Below, piece after piece: positions 45,315 through 59,760 of a DNA stretch of 64,000 nt. The notes beneath the pieces were generated by a model. The model ran no database searches. It saw only the letters and a program-made list of their open reading frames with translations, and was not told the DNA's origin. Position 1 is the first letter of the stretch. Each line of letters starts with the position of its first letter. Source of the DNA: Pholis gunnellus. Its lineage: Eukaryota > Chordata > Actinopteri > Perciformes > Pholidae. The position numbers and the translations under genes were made by a program. The DNA is taken from assembly GCA_910591455.2 (NCBI GenBank), contig OU342809.1:4684363-4748362 (forward strand), read 5' to 3'.

Positions 45315-45641
45315 ATGAGTGTTGATCTGCCCGCTGCGAACGACATGCTGGACTCAAGTCTGCAGAGTCCTGAAGCCCCGCCCCCTGCTGCTGAACAGAG
45401 CGCTGTTCATGCGTTTATTCAAAGTTTACTAATATTGAACCGGTCGCGTGTCTTAATTGCACCAACAAGAGCCGTTCTTCTTCCCCCCAGCGATACACCT
45501 TCCAAGTGTGGAGTAGATCGGATGAACGGGTTCTCGAGTTACGCAAAAGGACACGCAGACAAATGCAATGCAGGAGCCTTAATGCATCGGTCAGATGCAG
45601 CTCTGATGTTGAGTGAGGAACATCTAAAGCCAGGAGGCTGA
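45315..45641 (+). other. unassigned 108-codon ORF in a CpG-containing patch
   Basis: The frame opens with MSVDLPAANDMLDSSLQSPE, then APPPAAEQSAVHAFIQSLL. It has mixed composition, no low complexity, and no motif I recognise. An inverted CCAAT (attgg, about 45209) lies 105 bases upstream. It could be a short first exon of an antisense transcript or nothing more than a chance frame in GC-rich DNA. No polyadenylation signal or splice partner can be assigned. Confidence 0.25.
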
Positions 45642-45933
45642 GAGCACTGATCTCTTGGCTCAAGGTGTCTCCCGCCTTTGGAGCTTTGGGGCTTCAGATC
45701 CAGACGGGAGGTGAAGAGCCACAAAAAAAGCTTCCTCTGTCTGACCTTCTTATATTAAGAGATATATTTTTTTCACTGGACATACTGTACGAGTTCAGTG
45801 TTTCAAGGTACTGCTCACACACACGTTTTGAGTTATTCTGGCTGATAAGACCTTGCTTCAGGCTTTAAAGGGGTAAAGCTTTGCTGAGGTCCCCAAACTC
45901 CATAGACACAAAAGACATGAAGTTGGTGTACGT

Positions 45934-45936
<3 letters not shown>

Positions 45937-45974
<38 letters not shown>
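45937..45974. repeat. (CA)19 microsatellite
   Basis: A CA run preceded by alternating gtacgtacg. Confidence 0.95.
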
Positions 45975-45979
<5 letters not shown>

Positions 45980-47709
45980 CAACCAAAATAAGTGGAAATA
46001 ATTGTGTTAAGCTTTATCTATTAAGGAAGTCTCATTGAATGATTAATATCTATGACGCCTGGGACCCAACAATATATTAGTCAAGATCACAGTGGGACAA
46101 TTATCACACACACCGAGACCCTGATTACAACAATCACCGATATTGTTTATGTTTCAGGAAGTGAAGCGTCCTGAGAGAAATCAAGGTTTCTAACGTTAGA
46201 TGTTTAATGGAAACAGCACAGTGTGATGGTACTGAGCACTTTGGATGGAGAGCAGATTCCCGCATTAACTCTTGTCAACAACAGTTTTAAACGAGAGGAG
46301 AAGTTGCGATAGGATCAAATCAGCTGCAACGCCAAATCAGCTCAGGGGTGTATAGAGGAGCCGCCCCCCCCCTCTACTTCCAGCGCTCTTGCTCGGACCC
46401 CACCCATCTTCAAACTCGACCTTCATTTTGATCTCAAGTTTCATGAATGTGTCTTGGACGGTTGTGAAGCTATTGTGTTGACAAAATCTGTCCACAGACA
46501 GACAGACACGTGAACACCTGTCAAAGTGCTCAAACCCTCCTCTGTGGTAGAGTCTCCAGGAACACATGCTCTCCTTAGAGATCCGACCACTTGTCATCAA
46601 CCAAGAACAGTTTAGAGTTCTACCAAAAAGATACGAGTTAACTAAGGTTTTAGCAATTATATCAAACAGTCCTGTGAGTGGTGGTATCGTCAAAAGCCTT
46701 AAAATCTACAGAGGGCGGCATAATGATGCCACTTATCGGTTAGGACCTAAAAATAAATAAAGCAATTATCATACTTTGACAACAATATGCAGCTCTTAGA
46801 CCCAAAATATGAGGGTCACTGTATAATACACCATTTTGAGACATTTTCACGGCATTCAGACTCTTCCATTCCTACAGCAGCGACAGCCAAAATGTTCAAT
46901 AGCACCACGGCTGCTGTGAAGGAATGAATTAAATTGTGGTATTTTGGAAGTAGCACGGCGCTCGCCAAATCTATTCCGCAAGCTCACATTCAAATTCATC
47001 TTCGCCTCCCGAGGGTTTATGCAGGTACGATTTTTAAAGCAGCTGAGAGAAATGGAGGAAGTGCTGCAGTCTGCTTCCAGACAGCGGCCTGCAGTACTGA
47101 AAACATGGGAACACTGTCACACGTATAAAAAAAGAAACTGGTTTACAGTGCCAGGAGCAAGATGTGGAGTTATTGTTCTCAAGGCACACCGCCGCTAACA
47201 AATCAAACCCCCTGTGCAAACGCTGTTAAAGAGTGTTTTTTTCTTGTTTGTTTTTTGGTTTGTAGTAGAGGTAGTTTTCTTTAGTTTTTTCTATATTCAA
47301 GCTAGAGGATGTGTTTATTATTCACCAGTCTTATTGACCTACTTCACAATTTGGGGGCAGCAGGAGTGTCCAATCTATTGTAACTGAGACCTTAGAGATC
47401 GTCTCTATTATGGGGAAAGTCTGGTGTCGGGTATAGAGTCACTGGAAAGAAAAGCTTTGCTCACACAAAGCCCTTAAGAGTGCGATGTCTCCTAAATAAG
47501 CATGAGTAAGCACTCTGACCTGTTTATTCTACGGAGACCTGCACTTACCGGGTCTCTTAAAGTGATAAAGCACCAAAATAGTACAAAGAAACATATTTAT
47601 GTCCCGTGAGGTTGAGATCACAGGGAGACAGTCTGGTTAAAACACAAACACTGTAGATTTAACCCTCGCACCTCGCAAAAACACCCTCTAGTTTAGGAAT
47701 GCGAGGAAC

Positions 47710-48300
47710 AGATCGGCATTTTGGGGGAATACACTCATCCGCTTCCTTGTTGAGAGACAGATGACAAAGATCGACATTACTCTCATATCTGACCATGACC
47801 CTGACGAAAGCCACAAGCCGGAACACGTTGGTTCAACAATGAAGTTGTTCTGCACGCTAAGTGTTGCTGGCCTTTTCCCTTCTCCGTGCACCTTTGAAGT
47901 CGGTGAAGTTGTGCCATAAATCCCTAATTCACTAATCATGAAACTACAGCCAGCGGCCTACGAGCTTAGTAGAAAAACCGATACCTCGGTACCAAGTGGA
48001 TCCCAAAACTCTGAAAACTCTGACAGTACTCGTTTGTCTAAGCTATCAGCAGCCTTGTGGAGCTAACAGCCAACGTTAATGGAGGTTGCATTGAGTTTCA
48101 TTATGATGCGTTCAAGTACTAGTTTTTGACGAGAATCCTGAATAAATACAATAGTTTGAAGGAATAGATTGTGGAATTTCACTGGCATTGGTATCTACTT
48201 CTAAATTTCTTGTATCGTGACAGCTTAGCTTAGCTTAGCATAAAGACTGGAAACAGGGGGAAACAGCCTGGCAGCACCTCTCAAGCTCAGTTTTCTCATT
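47710..48300 (+). repeat. dispersed fish repeat, family C, copy split by about 430 bases
   Basis: The left half is 47716-47793 (cattttgggggaatacact, cttgttgagaga, attactctcatatct); the right half is about 48222-48290 (cttagcttagcttagcataa, agactggaaacaggggg). In the copy at 42440 these halves are about 30 bases apart. The insert contains gacgaaagccacaagccgga and acacgttggttc, a block seen in another fish repeat. Confidence 0.7.
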
Positions 48301-49288
48301 TGAAATAGCAGTGAATTGAAAAGGCCCACGTCTTCACATAAAACAACCCTGAACTTCTATTGAAACCTGCCAAATACCCACTCAATAAAGAACTATGACT
48401 TAAAGCTAAACTTTAAGAAAAGATTACTTTAAGGCTCAGGTTAGATGTTTTCAAAGTCACTGTCAAACAGAAGTTCAGGCAACACTATAACAAACCGTAA
48501 AACAGTCACAACTGCAAGAGCAGAAAAGGAGTTTCTCTAAATCCCTCCGGATTTATCATCGCTTTAAAGAAGGTGATAAAATAACCAGCTCACAGCGTGG
48601 CATTCAACTCACAGGTGAAAACACAAAAACATTTTTGCCAATTTTTAGTGTTGTATATATATATACATCAAGACAGCAGGAGGAAGTCAATGCATCATTT
48701 CTATCTTCACAGCTTTTTATTGTTTGTATGTATGGGGCTGCAGAGGAGTAAAAAGAAACGTCATCACTCACTGTTCTTGCAGGATAAAATCCATGTTCTC
48801 TGCAGAGATCTGCCCGCTCACAGGATGGCGAAACGCCGTGGTCCTCTGGTTATGACTGATGTGACAGAGGGAGGAGAGACAAAATTAGAAACCGCGGCTG
48901 TGCTGCAAACACTGTGAGGGTATCACCCTGGATCCCCCCCCCCCCCCCAAGATTTTACAAGTACAGCGGACACAAGCCGATCATTCCCCAGAGGAGTAGC
49001 GGGCTTAGAGGCTCTGTCCAACCTCTCCACCCCCGATGGGCCTTTCGTCCCTGACTTTCCCAGCAACGTGTAGAATGTGAGGGCTGGCTGCTGGGACGCC
49101 CACCCAACCCCACCCCACCCAAACCAAACCGTCCCATACAGCCTGTGTGCAACAAAGTGTTGGGCTCAGCACAAAATGCTGGACAGCGCAGGCCTGGGCC
49201 TCCATCAGTTATAGACTCGGTCAGTCATTCTAAGCCAGAGTGTAAAAGCCTTTGACAGGGTAAACAACACAGGGTGGCATGGAGGGTC

Positions 49289-49290
<2 letters not shown>

Positions 49291-49384
<94 letters not shown>
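49291..49384. repeat. (TG)47 microsatellite
   Basis: An uninterrupted TG run in the long 5' intron. Confidence 0.96.
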
Positions 49385-49385
<1 letters not shown>

Positions 49386-49882
49386 AGCTTGAATGACTCA
49401 CAGCAGGGATTTGACAATGACTGCAGTGATATATTGATGTTTATAGTGAAGTTTTTACAGCTCTGAAGTCAATGAACAAAGAGGTCAGTGGACAAACTTC
49501 AAAATGTGAAAGCAATAATTAAAACTAGAAAAGTACAACGTTGTAAAGGATAAAAGGCACGTTGCCTCGTCTTTGTCTGACAACACAATAGTGCTGAAAC
49601 AAGCTCAATTTCACATCACTGTAATCCGCTCATCTTTGGGACGTCGCCTCTTAGAAACTGTGATGGACATGTTTCACTGTTTTCTGACATTCAGACTAGC
49701 AGCTAACTAAGTCATGGATTCATCTGAAAAATGCCACAAATGTATTGAAAATAACCCGTAGTTTGGTGCTTAAATATTTATATCATATCTTTTTTAAAAA
49801 CATGAATTTAAGAAAGTTTTGGTTCGGAAATATAGCAGATAAACCAATAGCACTTCTCCAGCCAATTCGGTGAATATAAACC

Positions 49883-49885
<3 letters not shown>

Positions 49886-49913
<28 letters not shown>
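49886..49913. repeat. (TA)14 microsatellite
   Basis: A TA run, 200 bases upstream of the (TG)56 array. Confidence 0.95.
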
Positions 49914-49916
<3 letters not shown>

Positions 49917-50115
49917 TGTACAGACTAATGTATTCACACTGACAAAAATTGGGTAAACAGAGCCTCAAAAACATAGAAGAATAGCATCAGTGCTGCATGC
50001 AGTTTGCCACAGAATCACTAGCGACACAAAAGTCTGATAAAAAGTTCTTTCCCCTGAATTGGAGAACAGAAGCCCAACGCTGAAGAGAAACACCAGAAAC
50101 ACTCGTCAAACAAAC

Positions 50116-50233
<118 letters not shown>

Positions 50234-52772
50234 GGTTCAGAAACCTTTTCCCATATCTCACAGCGATCGATGCGACACCGTTTTCCATTCTGCATCAGCT
50301 CACATTACTCATGTTGTACAGGTTCCTGCTCCATGTAGCAGAAGATCAAACCCGACAGGACTACAAGGTTTCCCAGAAGACCCGGCGACATGACAGCAAT
50401 GTCAAAGAGCGAATAACAAGCACCGACGATGCTGTTATTAGCTCACAGCGTGAGACCTAAACACGACTTATCACATGAAGCTGGTCACGTCTCAACGCGC
50501 TGCCTCCAGACGCTTTCTTTCACTAGTTGCCACTACTGCAGGCCCATGTAGCTATATGTATGTTATGTGCGTAATCATGAATGTGGAAGTTTAAAGAGCG
50601 CTAATGTACACACAACCCAAACTAAGCATTTCACGATCTTTCCCTAAACCTAACCAAGTAGTTTTACACCAAACTGCCGTTTCCTGTGAAAACAAAAGTT
50701 CACAACTGAACAGTGAGTGTGCAGGTCGGATTAATCTTAGTTTCCGCTGAGGTTCGGAGGAGTCTGGCCTTTTCTACTGCTGGCTGCCTGCATAACGTCA
50801 CCATACTGGACTGATGCTGGCTGTGGGTTCGATTGTCAGATATCAGGAAAAGAAAAAAGGACATCCGGAGCACAATGTGGGGAATTTATAGTTTTCCAAA
50901 AACCCTGACGACTCACCTGCAGCGGCCCACAGGGGACTGCACTCACACTTACACACAAATGTTTGACAGCTGGCCATAAAAATAAAAATAAAAAAATCTC
51001 TACAGAGCGAAACGAAGAAGAGTGTGTTCATGAACACGGAGAAAAAACCGTTGCTTCCAATCCACAAGGAGAGGACAGCAGCACGGTTCTGGAGATGCTG
51101 CCAGAGTGTGTGTGGTTGTGTGTGTGTGTGTGTTACACACCAAAGTGCTCCAGATAGTAGCATCCCTCGGGGGGATACGCTCTGAGAACAGGATGGAATT
51201 ATAATAGATCAGTTGTAGCATGTAAAGGGAAACAGAAAGTCCTGACAGGCTTCTGAGCCATGACTTATGGCCGAGACGTTCTCTCCTCGCAGAGGCAAAT
51301 TCAACAGCTGATGATAAACGGCAGCCGCAGTCGGTCGGCGCCGGTTTACCGCTAAACAGCTACCGGGGTCGATTCAGGTGATGTCACGTATGTTGCATTA
51401 TGGTTGCAGATCTGGAGGAAGTCCTCGCAACCTGTTTGAGGTAAATCATTTTTGGTACCTTTGTTTTTAACTTTTTTTTTTTCATTTTTTCAAAAAATGG
51501 CAGAACTTTTTGGTGATATCCTCTACAAAATCCTCTAAAGTAATAAATATATAACATGACATATCTATCTAACTACAGTATTTGGAGATACATTTTTTAA
51601 AAGGTATGAATCTGTACGGCAGGAGTCTTTGGTCGGGTACATGGATTACACTAAGAAAGAAAATGAGTTAAATCGTCAGGAACAGCTCACATAAATGGGA
51701 GCTTCAGTGGGAAATGATGCTAACAGGATTAATACAAATGAATAGATTATTGGTTTATTGTTAACGTGACAGTGCTTTTACAGTACAATGATTCAGAGGA
51801 CGGCAACAATCTACGACTTCTAAGTGTGAACGCGTGAAGCAAAGCGTCCTCAAACACCTTTGTCCTAATGAATAAACACGCTGCGACGTTAATACAATAA
51901 ATAAAACACACAATAAACATGAGCTCAAGAAATAATGTAAATTACGCCATGATGACAGCTGTAAGACCATCTCTCATTCACACTAATGTGCGAGTACTAA
52001 TAGACGCATGCAGAATTCATACAGAGCTCATGAAATAAAATGCTAAGCCTATTAACTCTGATCTCCTTGCCAGACTATTAAATGGTAACAGAGGTATTTA
52101 TGACCGCTGAGGACACCTCAAATCCTCTCAGTGAAAGAGCGGTACATTTCAAGATCAAATCAAGCGCATTTGTTTACTTCTCAGCTGATATGTGGAGCAC
52201 TCCTCCTGGGGGAACTGATAAATCCATGTCTGATTGCAGGATGAGAACGGGAACAGCGTCTCAGAGTCCTGAGAGGTTGTTTATCTGCGGCTGTGATTTC
52301 CCTCTGCAGCGAGGTTCAAAACGGTGCGACATGCAATGACGCCATGATGGTGTCATTTCAGTCGATGCCGAGGCAACGATGACCCGAGCTGTGAAGGGAC
52401 AAAAAAAATGTTGAACGCGGCGCTAAAAGCTTTATAAAGCACCCTTTTAACAATGCCCTTTAATAAAAGGCAATAAAAGACACGTCCACACAATGCGTCC
52501 TCACATCTGGGAGTCCTTTGAGTCTCGCTCTCACAGCGAGTGAAGTGCAGCTTCAGTAGAGATGGAATTCATCAGCGTCTCAAACATAAATGGTAAAGAT
52601 CACTTAAGAGCGAGAGCTTTTACATGGAGGGACCGCTTAGTTCGAGTGTTAATCAGTCACACAAGAAGAACCAAAACCAAGAGTAACATCAGCCGATCAG
52701 AAGGAGATCCAGAGAAAAGACGAGTCCGGAAAAAGTTGCTCTAATCATGCTATCACTAATGCTTTTGATATC

Positions 52773-52776
<4 letters not shown>

Positions 52777-52816
<40 letters not shown>
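52777..52816. repeat. (GT)20 microsatellite
   Basis: An uninterrupted GT run in the long 5' intron. Confidence 0.95.
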
Positions 52817-52818
<2 letters not shown>

Positions 52819-54039
52819 AGAATTAGATGAGGCTTAGAAGGCTGAGAATTCTTGCCGCTTGTTTTTCTACAGAAGAAAACTCGTTGCTACACAACAAACA
52901 GGTGATAATATGAAGGGTTACTAAGCTATTAATCTAATTGATTTCCCCCTGTATACATATATAAATGCTGACTCATATTAAAGTAATCAGAAAACTGTTT
53001 TTTTTGTCCGTATTGGTTTGTTTTGACGCGTCCCCTTGTGTGGTTTTGTGGGTCGGCGTACCTGGAGTGTGAACACGGTACGCTATCTGTGGATGAAAGC
53101 TGTGATAAGAGGTACAGATGAAGTTTGTATGAACTCATTATCAGAACTCACTAAAGGCCCACGTGGCTCAGGTGAGAATGTGAGTGCTCGGAGGCTTTGA
53201 ATTCAAAGCTTCTGCTCGGCCTTTTAGCGTGTTCGTCATGTTTCACATCTCACGTTATTTCCATTGTAGCTCACGGTGGCTGAGAGGTAAGTGCACCTGA
53301 AACACAGCATCAGCTGAAAGCACACAGTGCAGCTGTAAAAATGTATTCCACTCATCCAAAAAACTTGGTTGTCCCATAAACTTTAAGGACAGGGACAACT
53401 GAGGCACTACTCTACTTCTCTCCAGCACTTACATAATAACCATATCATTTAAAGAGCCACCCCTCAAAAAAACAACAACTCCAACTGATTATAATAGTCT
53501 CAGATGAGGGCGACACTATGACGGCAGCGTTCCATAAAAGATGCATTTACCTGCAGGGTGGCAGCGACGACTCGACTCTTTTAGAGTTTATGGAACATTT
53601 GAGTTTTGTGCCAATATGAAAATCACCTTTTTATGATATTTTACTTAAATGTTGACATTTTTCTAAAAACCCTCTTATTCATTTAACAAAGGAAGACAAA
53701 GTTCTCTAATAGTGACGCTTATAATAATGATTTTAATGAATCCAAACCTGGTTTTTGATGCTGTTTGTGTCTACCTGTCCATATAATAGTTTAGTTTATT
53801 AACTTATTCTGTCATTTTATCTCAGTGTGATCTCTGATCTCTCTCTACAGGGCTACATTAAGTTGTTGCTAAAGCATTTCAGATTGAAACTCCTTCACAA
53901 TAAAAGCATTCAACTGACAAAACACAGGATGGGTATTATTGTGAAGCAGTCACAGGAAGCACCGTGTGTTTGACACTGAGGTTAGCGCTTCATTTGTCGA
54001 CAGTTTACATCCACGTCTACATCTGTCCCAAATGTCAGA

Positions 54040-54420
54040 CTTCTTCATTTTATCCTAGACATTTGTGTGAAATTGTCATAATTAGCATGTGACTTGTTGA
54101 GTTATGGCCAAAAATGTGTTTTTTGAGATCCTTGGCATTTGACCACCCAAAGTCTAATCAGTTTATTCTCGAGTCCAAGTGGAACTTTGTCCAATTTTTT
54201 TTAAATTCCCTCAAGGCGATCCTGAAATATCATAATAATGGGACGGGCGTGAGGTCACAGTGACCCAATAATTCTAAACAATTCATCCTTAAGTCCAAGC
54301 GTACGATATCATTTAATATCAATAATTTGAAGACATTCCTGAGATATCGCATTCACGAGAACGGGGACGGACTGAGAGAAGGACAACCTGGAGACATATC
54401 GCCTTCGGCCGCTGATCGAA
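54040..54420 (+). repeat. dispersed fish repeat, family A, copy 3
   Basis: Matches copy 2 over gagttatggcc, tctaatcagttta.tctcgag, tccctcaaggcgatcctga, and the closing acgggaacgg-type and gccttcggccgct blocks. Same orientation. Confidence 0.8.
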
Positions 54421-54778
54421 AGAATTACATGAAATATGTTTCCTTCTTTTTAACATGAAAGCAGTTTAGGCAGAACATCATTTCTGCCAGAGGGATTCTG
54501 ATACAGACCACACAGGACAGCAGCAGATCTGTCAGCATGTGAACAAACTGCCATTCATAAACAGATCATCACAGCCTTGATGCACTGCAACATGTTAGCG
54601 TGAATCATTTCCTCAGAATCAATCCAACAAATGAATCCTTCCTCTCACCATTAGTGGCAGCTTGAATTCTCAAATCTGATGCCATTTTTCTAAAAATGTA
54701 GCTGCGTCAGCAGAGTTTCTCAGATGCACCCGACACAAGACTGATTGCACCAATAAGCTGAGCTCAGACACACTTTTC

Positions 54779-54780
<2 letters not shown>

Positions 54781-54816
<36 letters not shown>
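54781..54816. repeat. (TG)18 microsatellite followed by short GA tract
   Basis: A TG run passing directly into gagagaga. Confidence 0.95.
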
Positions 54817-54823
<7 letters not shown>

Positions 54824-56249
54824 TTCTGGCACCTGCTTCAGCGCTGATCCCAGCAGGGAACATATGCCTCCATCAAAACCACCACATTGATCACAGTTTC
54901 TTTGTCTGTGTAACTTTGGAGGCACAGAACTTTCGTTGTTGATACGACAGCTTGCTTTACAGAGAAAACTGCCCCGACAGATAAAGAGGCTCATCACTCC
55001 CGTGACTTCTCTCCCTTTCACGCCAGCATCCAGTCTCAAGACAGTAATTTGGGGTTTTGTGACATGAGACTGGAAGATCTTAAAGAAGACACACAAGAAG
55101 CGCTTTCATGCCATTTCATTCTTAAGAAAACCCAAAGAAGCTGTTCAGACAAAACGGCTCATTACTTTGTCTTCTGAGAAAAGGTGAAGATCCAAACACC
55201 ACTCTGTTATTCTCTGGTTCTCCATTTATCAGACTAGCTCCCCTGCAGCTGAGGCAGACTTTTTTTCTGTTTTTTAACGCAGGCATGACATCGGGGAATT
55301 AAACTTCCTCTTACGAGACAATCTTGACCACTGAACTGCTTTCAGCTGCTCAGCGTTTGACTTTTCTGCCCCTGTCGATATCCACATGACATTTATGAAG
55401 GACGGGCGGTAAACCTCCGGGGGGGGTGGGGTTACATAAACAACAGCGTCCCACCTCTCATGTAAGCGGGCACAATCACGCATGCCACACATGATCTGGC
55501 ACGGCTGCACCTGCTGCGTCATGTGACTCGGGTGTCACCGGGTCTCTCGAGGAACTCCGCTCGCTTTATTTACTCTTGTTTGTCCTCGTAGCCAAGTTAC
55601 AGGACGAGCCGAGTGGGTGCTGCTGAAATGATCAATCGACTGACTGAAGATTAATCACCAACACATTTCATGAGAGTATTTACATCATTATGAACGGAAT
55701 ATTTTCATCTTCATCACCTTGGTTTATGAGGGACTGGGATGGACATGTTCGCTGTTGACATTTTAAACACAAAAAACTATTGCCAGCTACTCGGAAAAAT
55801 AATGAAAAGTTGAATCAATAAAGAACATGATAATTACTCGTCGCTCTAAAAGCAAATTACAGTCTGAAGGTCTTTCTTTCTATTAGTCCTCTTGCCAAAA
55901 ATGAGTTGGCACATCTTAATAATCAAGGTTACTTCAGAGCCTGTGTGAAAGTGCACAAATACCTTTATGGTCAGAGAGACTAGTCACACAGTCATGATTG
56001 GCTGTCAGTGATTTTTGTAGTTGCCTTTTTAATACCTAAATGCCCAATATAATGGTTTTGGGGGGAGGAAAGAACAAATAGACCTGATTTGAAATTATGT
56101 TTAGTCCACTTATGTAATGTGGTTTTAAGATTCTCTATACGATATTCAGAGCATTAATATAGCAGGAAACAAATATGTAAAGATGAAGTGGAGTAATGTC
56201 TACCCGAGGAGAGAATGACGTCACTCTCCCTCTGTGTGCGTTGTTTTCA

Positions 56250-56750
56250 GAGCTTCTCTGTGTTTTGTAGACATAGCCGGGCCAGCCTTGTGTGCCCGTT
56301 AGTGCACGTTAGTGCACGTTAGTGCATGTGTGTGTGTGTGTGTGTTTGTGTGACACACTGGCTAGCTCATGGCCGACACTTTGCACTGCCCTCACACAGC
56401 CTCCTGTTCTCCCCACTGTTTGCACTGTTAGCACTGCACTGTTAGCAGCGAGTTGAGAGCCGTGTGGAGGCAACATACGTTTGTAATGAATGTAAACGAA
56501 TGGTTATTTTTCGTACTCACAGCTGTCAAGCTAGCGGCTTGTGGAAGAATCCTGTGACACGCAATGAGTGCACGGGCAAAGTGTGCGCAGGTAGACGGGC
56601 GGGCGAGCAGGCTGGGAGTCCAATGTGCAGCCACAGATACCGTAGCTTATCGTTTTGGATTTGATTCATTGGATGTAAAGACAATTTCAACAAATATAGA
56701 AAAAACTGTTTTTAAAATACATTACCAACCCTAGCTTTAAAGGAGCTCCA
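56250..56750. repeat. probable dispersed repeat, family I, with 10-bp tandem
   Basis: GC-richer than its surroundings; looks like a common teleost element (ttttgtagacatagccgg, agctcatggccgacactttg, accgtagcttatcg). It contains three tandem copies of gttagtgcac at 56298-56327 and a TG run just after them. Boundaries are estimated. Confidence 0.5.
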
Positions 56751-57518
56751 TACTGACTTAAATGAACAAGGATATATATAATTCAATTTCAAACTTTTTT
56801 TAATTTCAGAAAATTGATAAACAAAACTAAGCACTGATATAATTGTAATCTGTAACTCACACTAAAAAGTATAAACCCTTTAGTGTAGCTCTCATTTATG
56901 GTATCTCATTATTTTCTGATTCCTATTCACCGTCAGTGAAATCTCTCCTGGTAAAAAATCTGCTTTTTTTTTTTAATTGGTTGCAGAGTTTAATGGCGTT
57001 ATGTAAGACGCAGCATAAAAGAGGCTAAATTGAATCTGCCAGACTTCTCGTCTGTGCTCCTCCTTTGTGTTCGGTTAATAACCAACGACACTGTCAGGGC
57101 TAAAGTTAATGTGTTAATGATTTACTGCAGTTATAATGCTACACATGGCACCCCGACACGTCTTTCTATCGACGCTGGGCTGATCGATGAGTCACCGTCA
57201 CAGATAAGCCACGCCTCCGCCTGACTGAACGTTTCTGTTGGCTTCGCCCGCAACTCTCATCTCCGATGAATGGCAGGTATTCGTCTTCGTTTGCCACCCT
57301 GCCCGCCTGTTAACAGATGTGTAGCTAGACAGCGTGTTTCTAAATGATTTGGCGAGTAGGTGTTCTCTCAGTCAAAGGTTACGTCTATTTAAAGGCTTTT
57401 TTCCACATGAAATGTGTTTGAAGTGCAGCGAGGGCGGGCGGGGAGGAGCGCTGCCGGTGCAGTATGGGAAAACACAGCAAGGTCATTGCCATTCAGAGCA
57501 CACTGTACATGTTTAACA

Positions 57519-57520
<2 letters not shown>

Positions 57521-57552
<32 letters not shown>
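57521..57552. repeat. (GT)16 microsatellite
   Basis: An uninterrupted GT run. Confidence 0.95.
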
Positions 57553-57554
<2 letters not shown>

Positions 57555-59634
57555 AGTATTAGGCACAGAGAGACCGAGGGAGAGCAATAATGCTTGCATT
57601 TTAAAGTGTGTGTGGACGATGCAAGAGTGCGTTTCAGGCTGCAGGTGAGCAAACATCAAGAAATGAAGAGTTAAAAAATCTTTGGTAAAAAAATTAAAGT
57701 AGCTCATTTAAAATGCACTCACGGTAGAAGTTATTTTTTTAACACTGTGGCTATGTGTGACCTTTTCAAAACTAACAAGCAGCAGCCCGAGTGCAAATCT
57801 TAATTGGGAAAAAAATAGAAATTACAATAAAAAGCCAAATGACTTCTCTTCCGGGCAAAATGACACAACACTTTGGAAAAAGTCCAGCAGTTTGACGCGC
57901 GATGGTTTCTGATACAATTCAAATAGAGGGACCAGAAAACGTGCTCTTTGTAAAGACTGTAATTTGAAATCTATTGGAGAGAGCACAGACCAGCACCAGT
58001 CGTTTCCTTTAACTAATTCGATAACAGACCCGCACATAAACACACACATGAATGCACAGGCACACAGACACACACGCACACCTCTGCCAAGAACTAAATG
58101 GCACTTTGGTCCACGGCCTAATGTTTAAATAAAAATCCCATAATTGAGTTGCACAATGCCACAGCTGCAAAAGGGGTCCTGATTTGGCCGCAGCACAAAA
58201 GTAGGTTAAAACATTATGACGGTTGATTTTTGGCAGCCTGCAGAGCGGCCTGATTATTTAACAGCCTCCGACAGTCAGAGGAGCTCGGTGACGATGCTTT
58301 CAGCCTCCAGCTCTCCCCAACACATGAACTCCAACACACAAGTGTTTATGTTGAGGTTCTCAAAGCACAATCTTAATGTATTGGTGCTGAACAAATGAAT
58401 AGATTCTTTAAAGACACAGTGAAACGGAATTTATGAGTAATTTGTATATGATTGGACAGATAAAAAGTGGGCGGGTTTAGAATCTAGCCCTTGATGCTAA
58501 AATTGATGGATGGATGTCATAATATTTTTGGTTGAAACAGTTTGTTTCTGGCTCATTTGAGCACATGTCATATTTAGTTTTACAAGAAGAAAAACATCAA
58601 TGGATTTTGATATAAATATACAGAGAAATACATTTTTTTGCCTTTTTTGTTGTTAGTTTTAGAATGATCAGACTCACTGTACATAATTGGTAAAAAGATA
58701 CACAAATACATTTATGTTCAATTTAGGAGGAAAGCAGAACCAGAAAGTAATGCCTTGCCAAACGCTTCCTAATAAAAATTTAAAAAAAACAGCAAGAAAT
58801 GTGAGATTTTGTGAGACGGTCATTTAGTCGTCAACAAATCACAATATTTTAAAAGGTTATTCAGCAGAGCAATAAAAGAAACTTCAAACCCACTTATCAT
58901 TCCACTCGGACTACTTAGTGCATTCTGCAGTGTTATTAATAGCACTATGGATTAGTGTATGATCTATCCTGATCAAGGCAAAGCTGGGCTGCACTCATAC
59001 ACAGAGATACAACATCGCATAAAGAGCTATCAAGCACGCTGATTAATATCAGTGCATCTCTGCTGGTGGCTGGCAGCGCAGACAGAGAGCAGCTCAGCGT
59101 TACATTAGAGTCCACTTCCACCTCGTTCTGCCACTGCAGAAAAATAAAAACCATGAAAACATGCAGGAAGTCTCTTCAGCGTAATGAAAAGCTGAAAAGC
59201 CCCGACTGTTTCCTGTATTTATCTTTGTTTACCTGTGTCCACTCGGTCACCGCTGCGGCGTCATTACTGTTGTTTCCCCTCCAAGTGTGTGGGCGAGTGC
59301 TGCATGAACCGCACGCTCTTCCTGTCTGTAGGAGGGAGCGCCGGCATGCTAGCTTCGGTACTATAACTGGCCGGGGGGGGAGTGAAAAGATGGAACACAA
59401 TCTGACCACTACAAACACACACATACACACACACACACACAGACAGAGACGCTGAATTCCTAGCAGGCCGACGCTGCCAGTAAATTCCTTCCTTGGCCTA
59501 GTGAGCATGAGGCGGTGACACATTTGGTCCGGCTCCACGCCGCTGCCTGCCACTATCTCTTGTTCAGGTTTCACAGTCGTCCACTGCCGCCTACCCACCC
59601 ACACATCAGCTTCTTTCATTTGATTTTCCCACAG

Positions 59635-59760
<126 letters not shown>

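Noticed and set aside
46337..46693. 118-codon minus-strand frame (MTIPPLTGLFD...)
   Set aside because: No motif, no splice context and no similarity to the WW or other plekha7 regions; treated as chance.
50760..50840. Another B-box-like motif (gtgggttcgattg)
   Set aside because: Too weak and isolated to call a SINE or tRNA.
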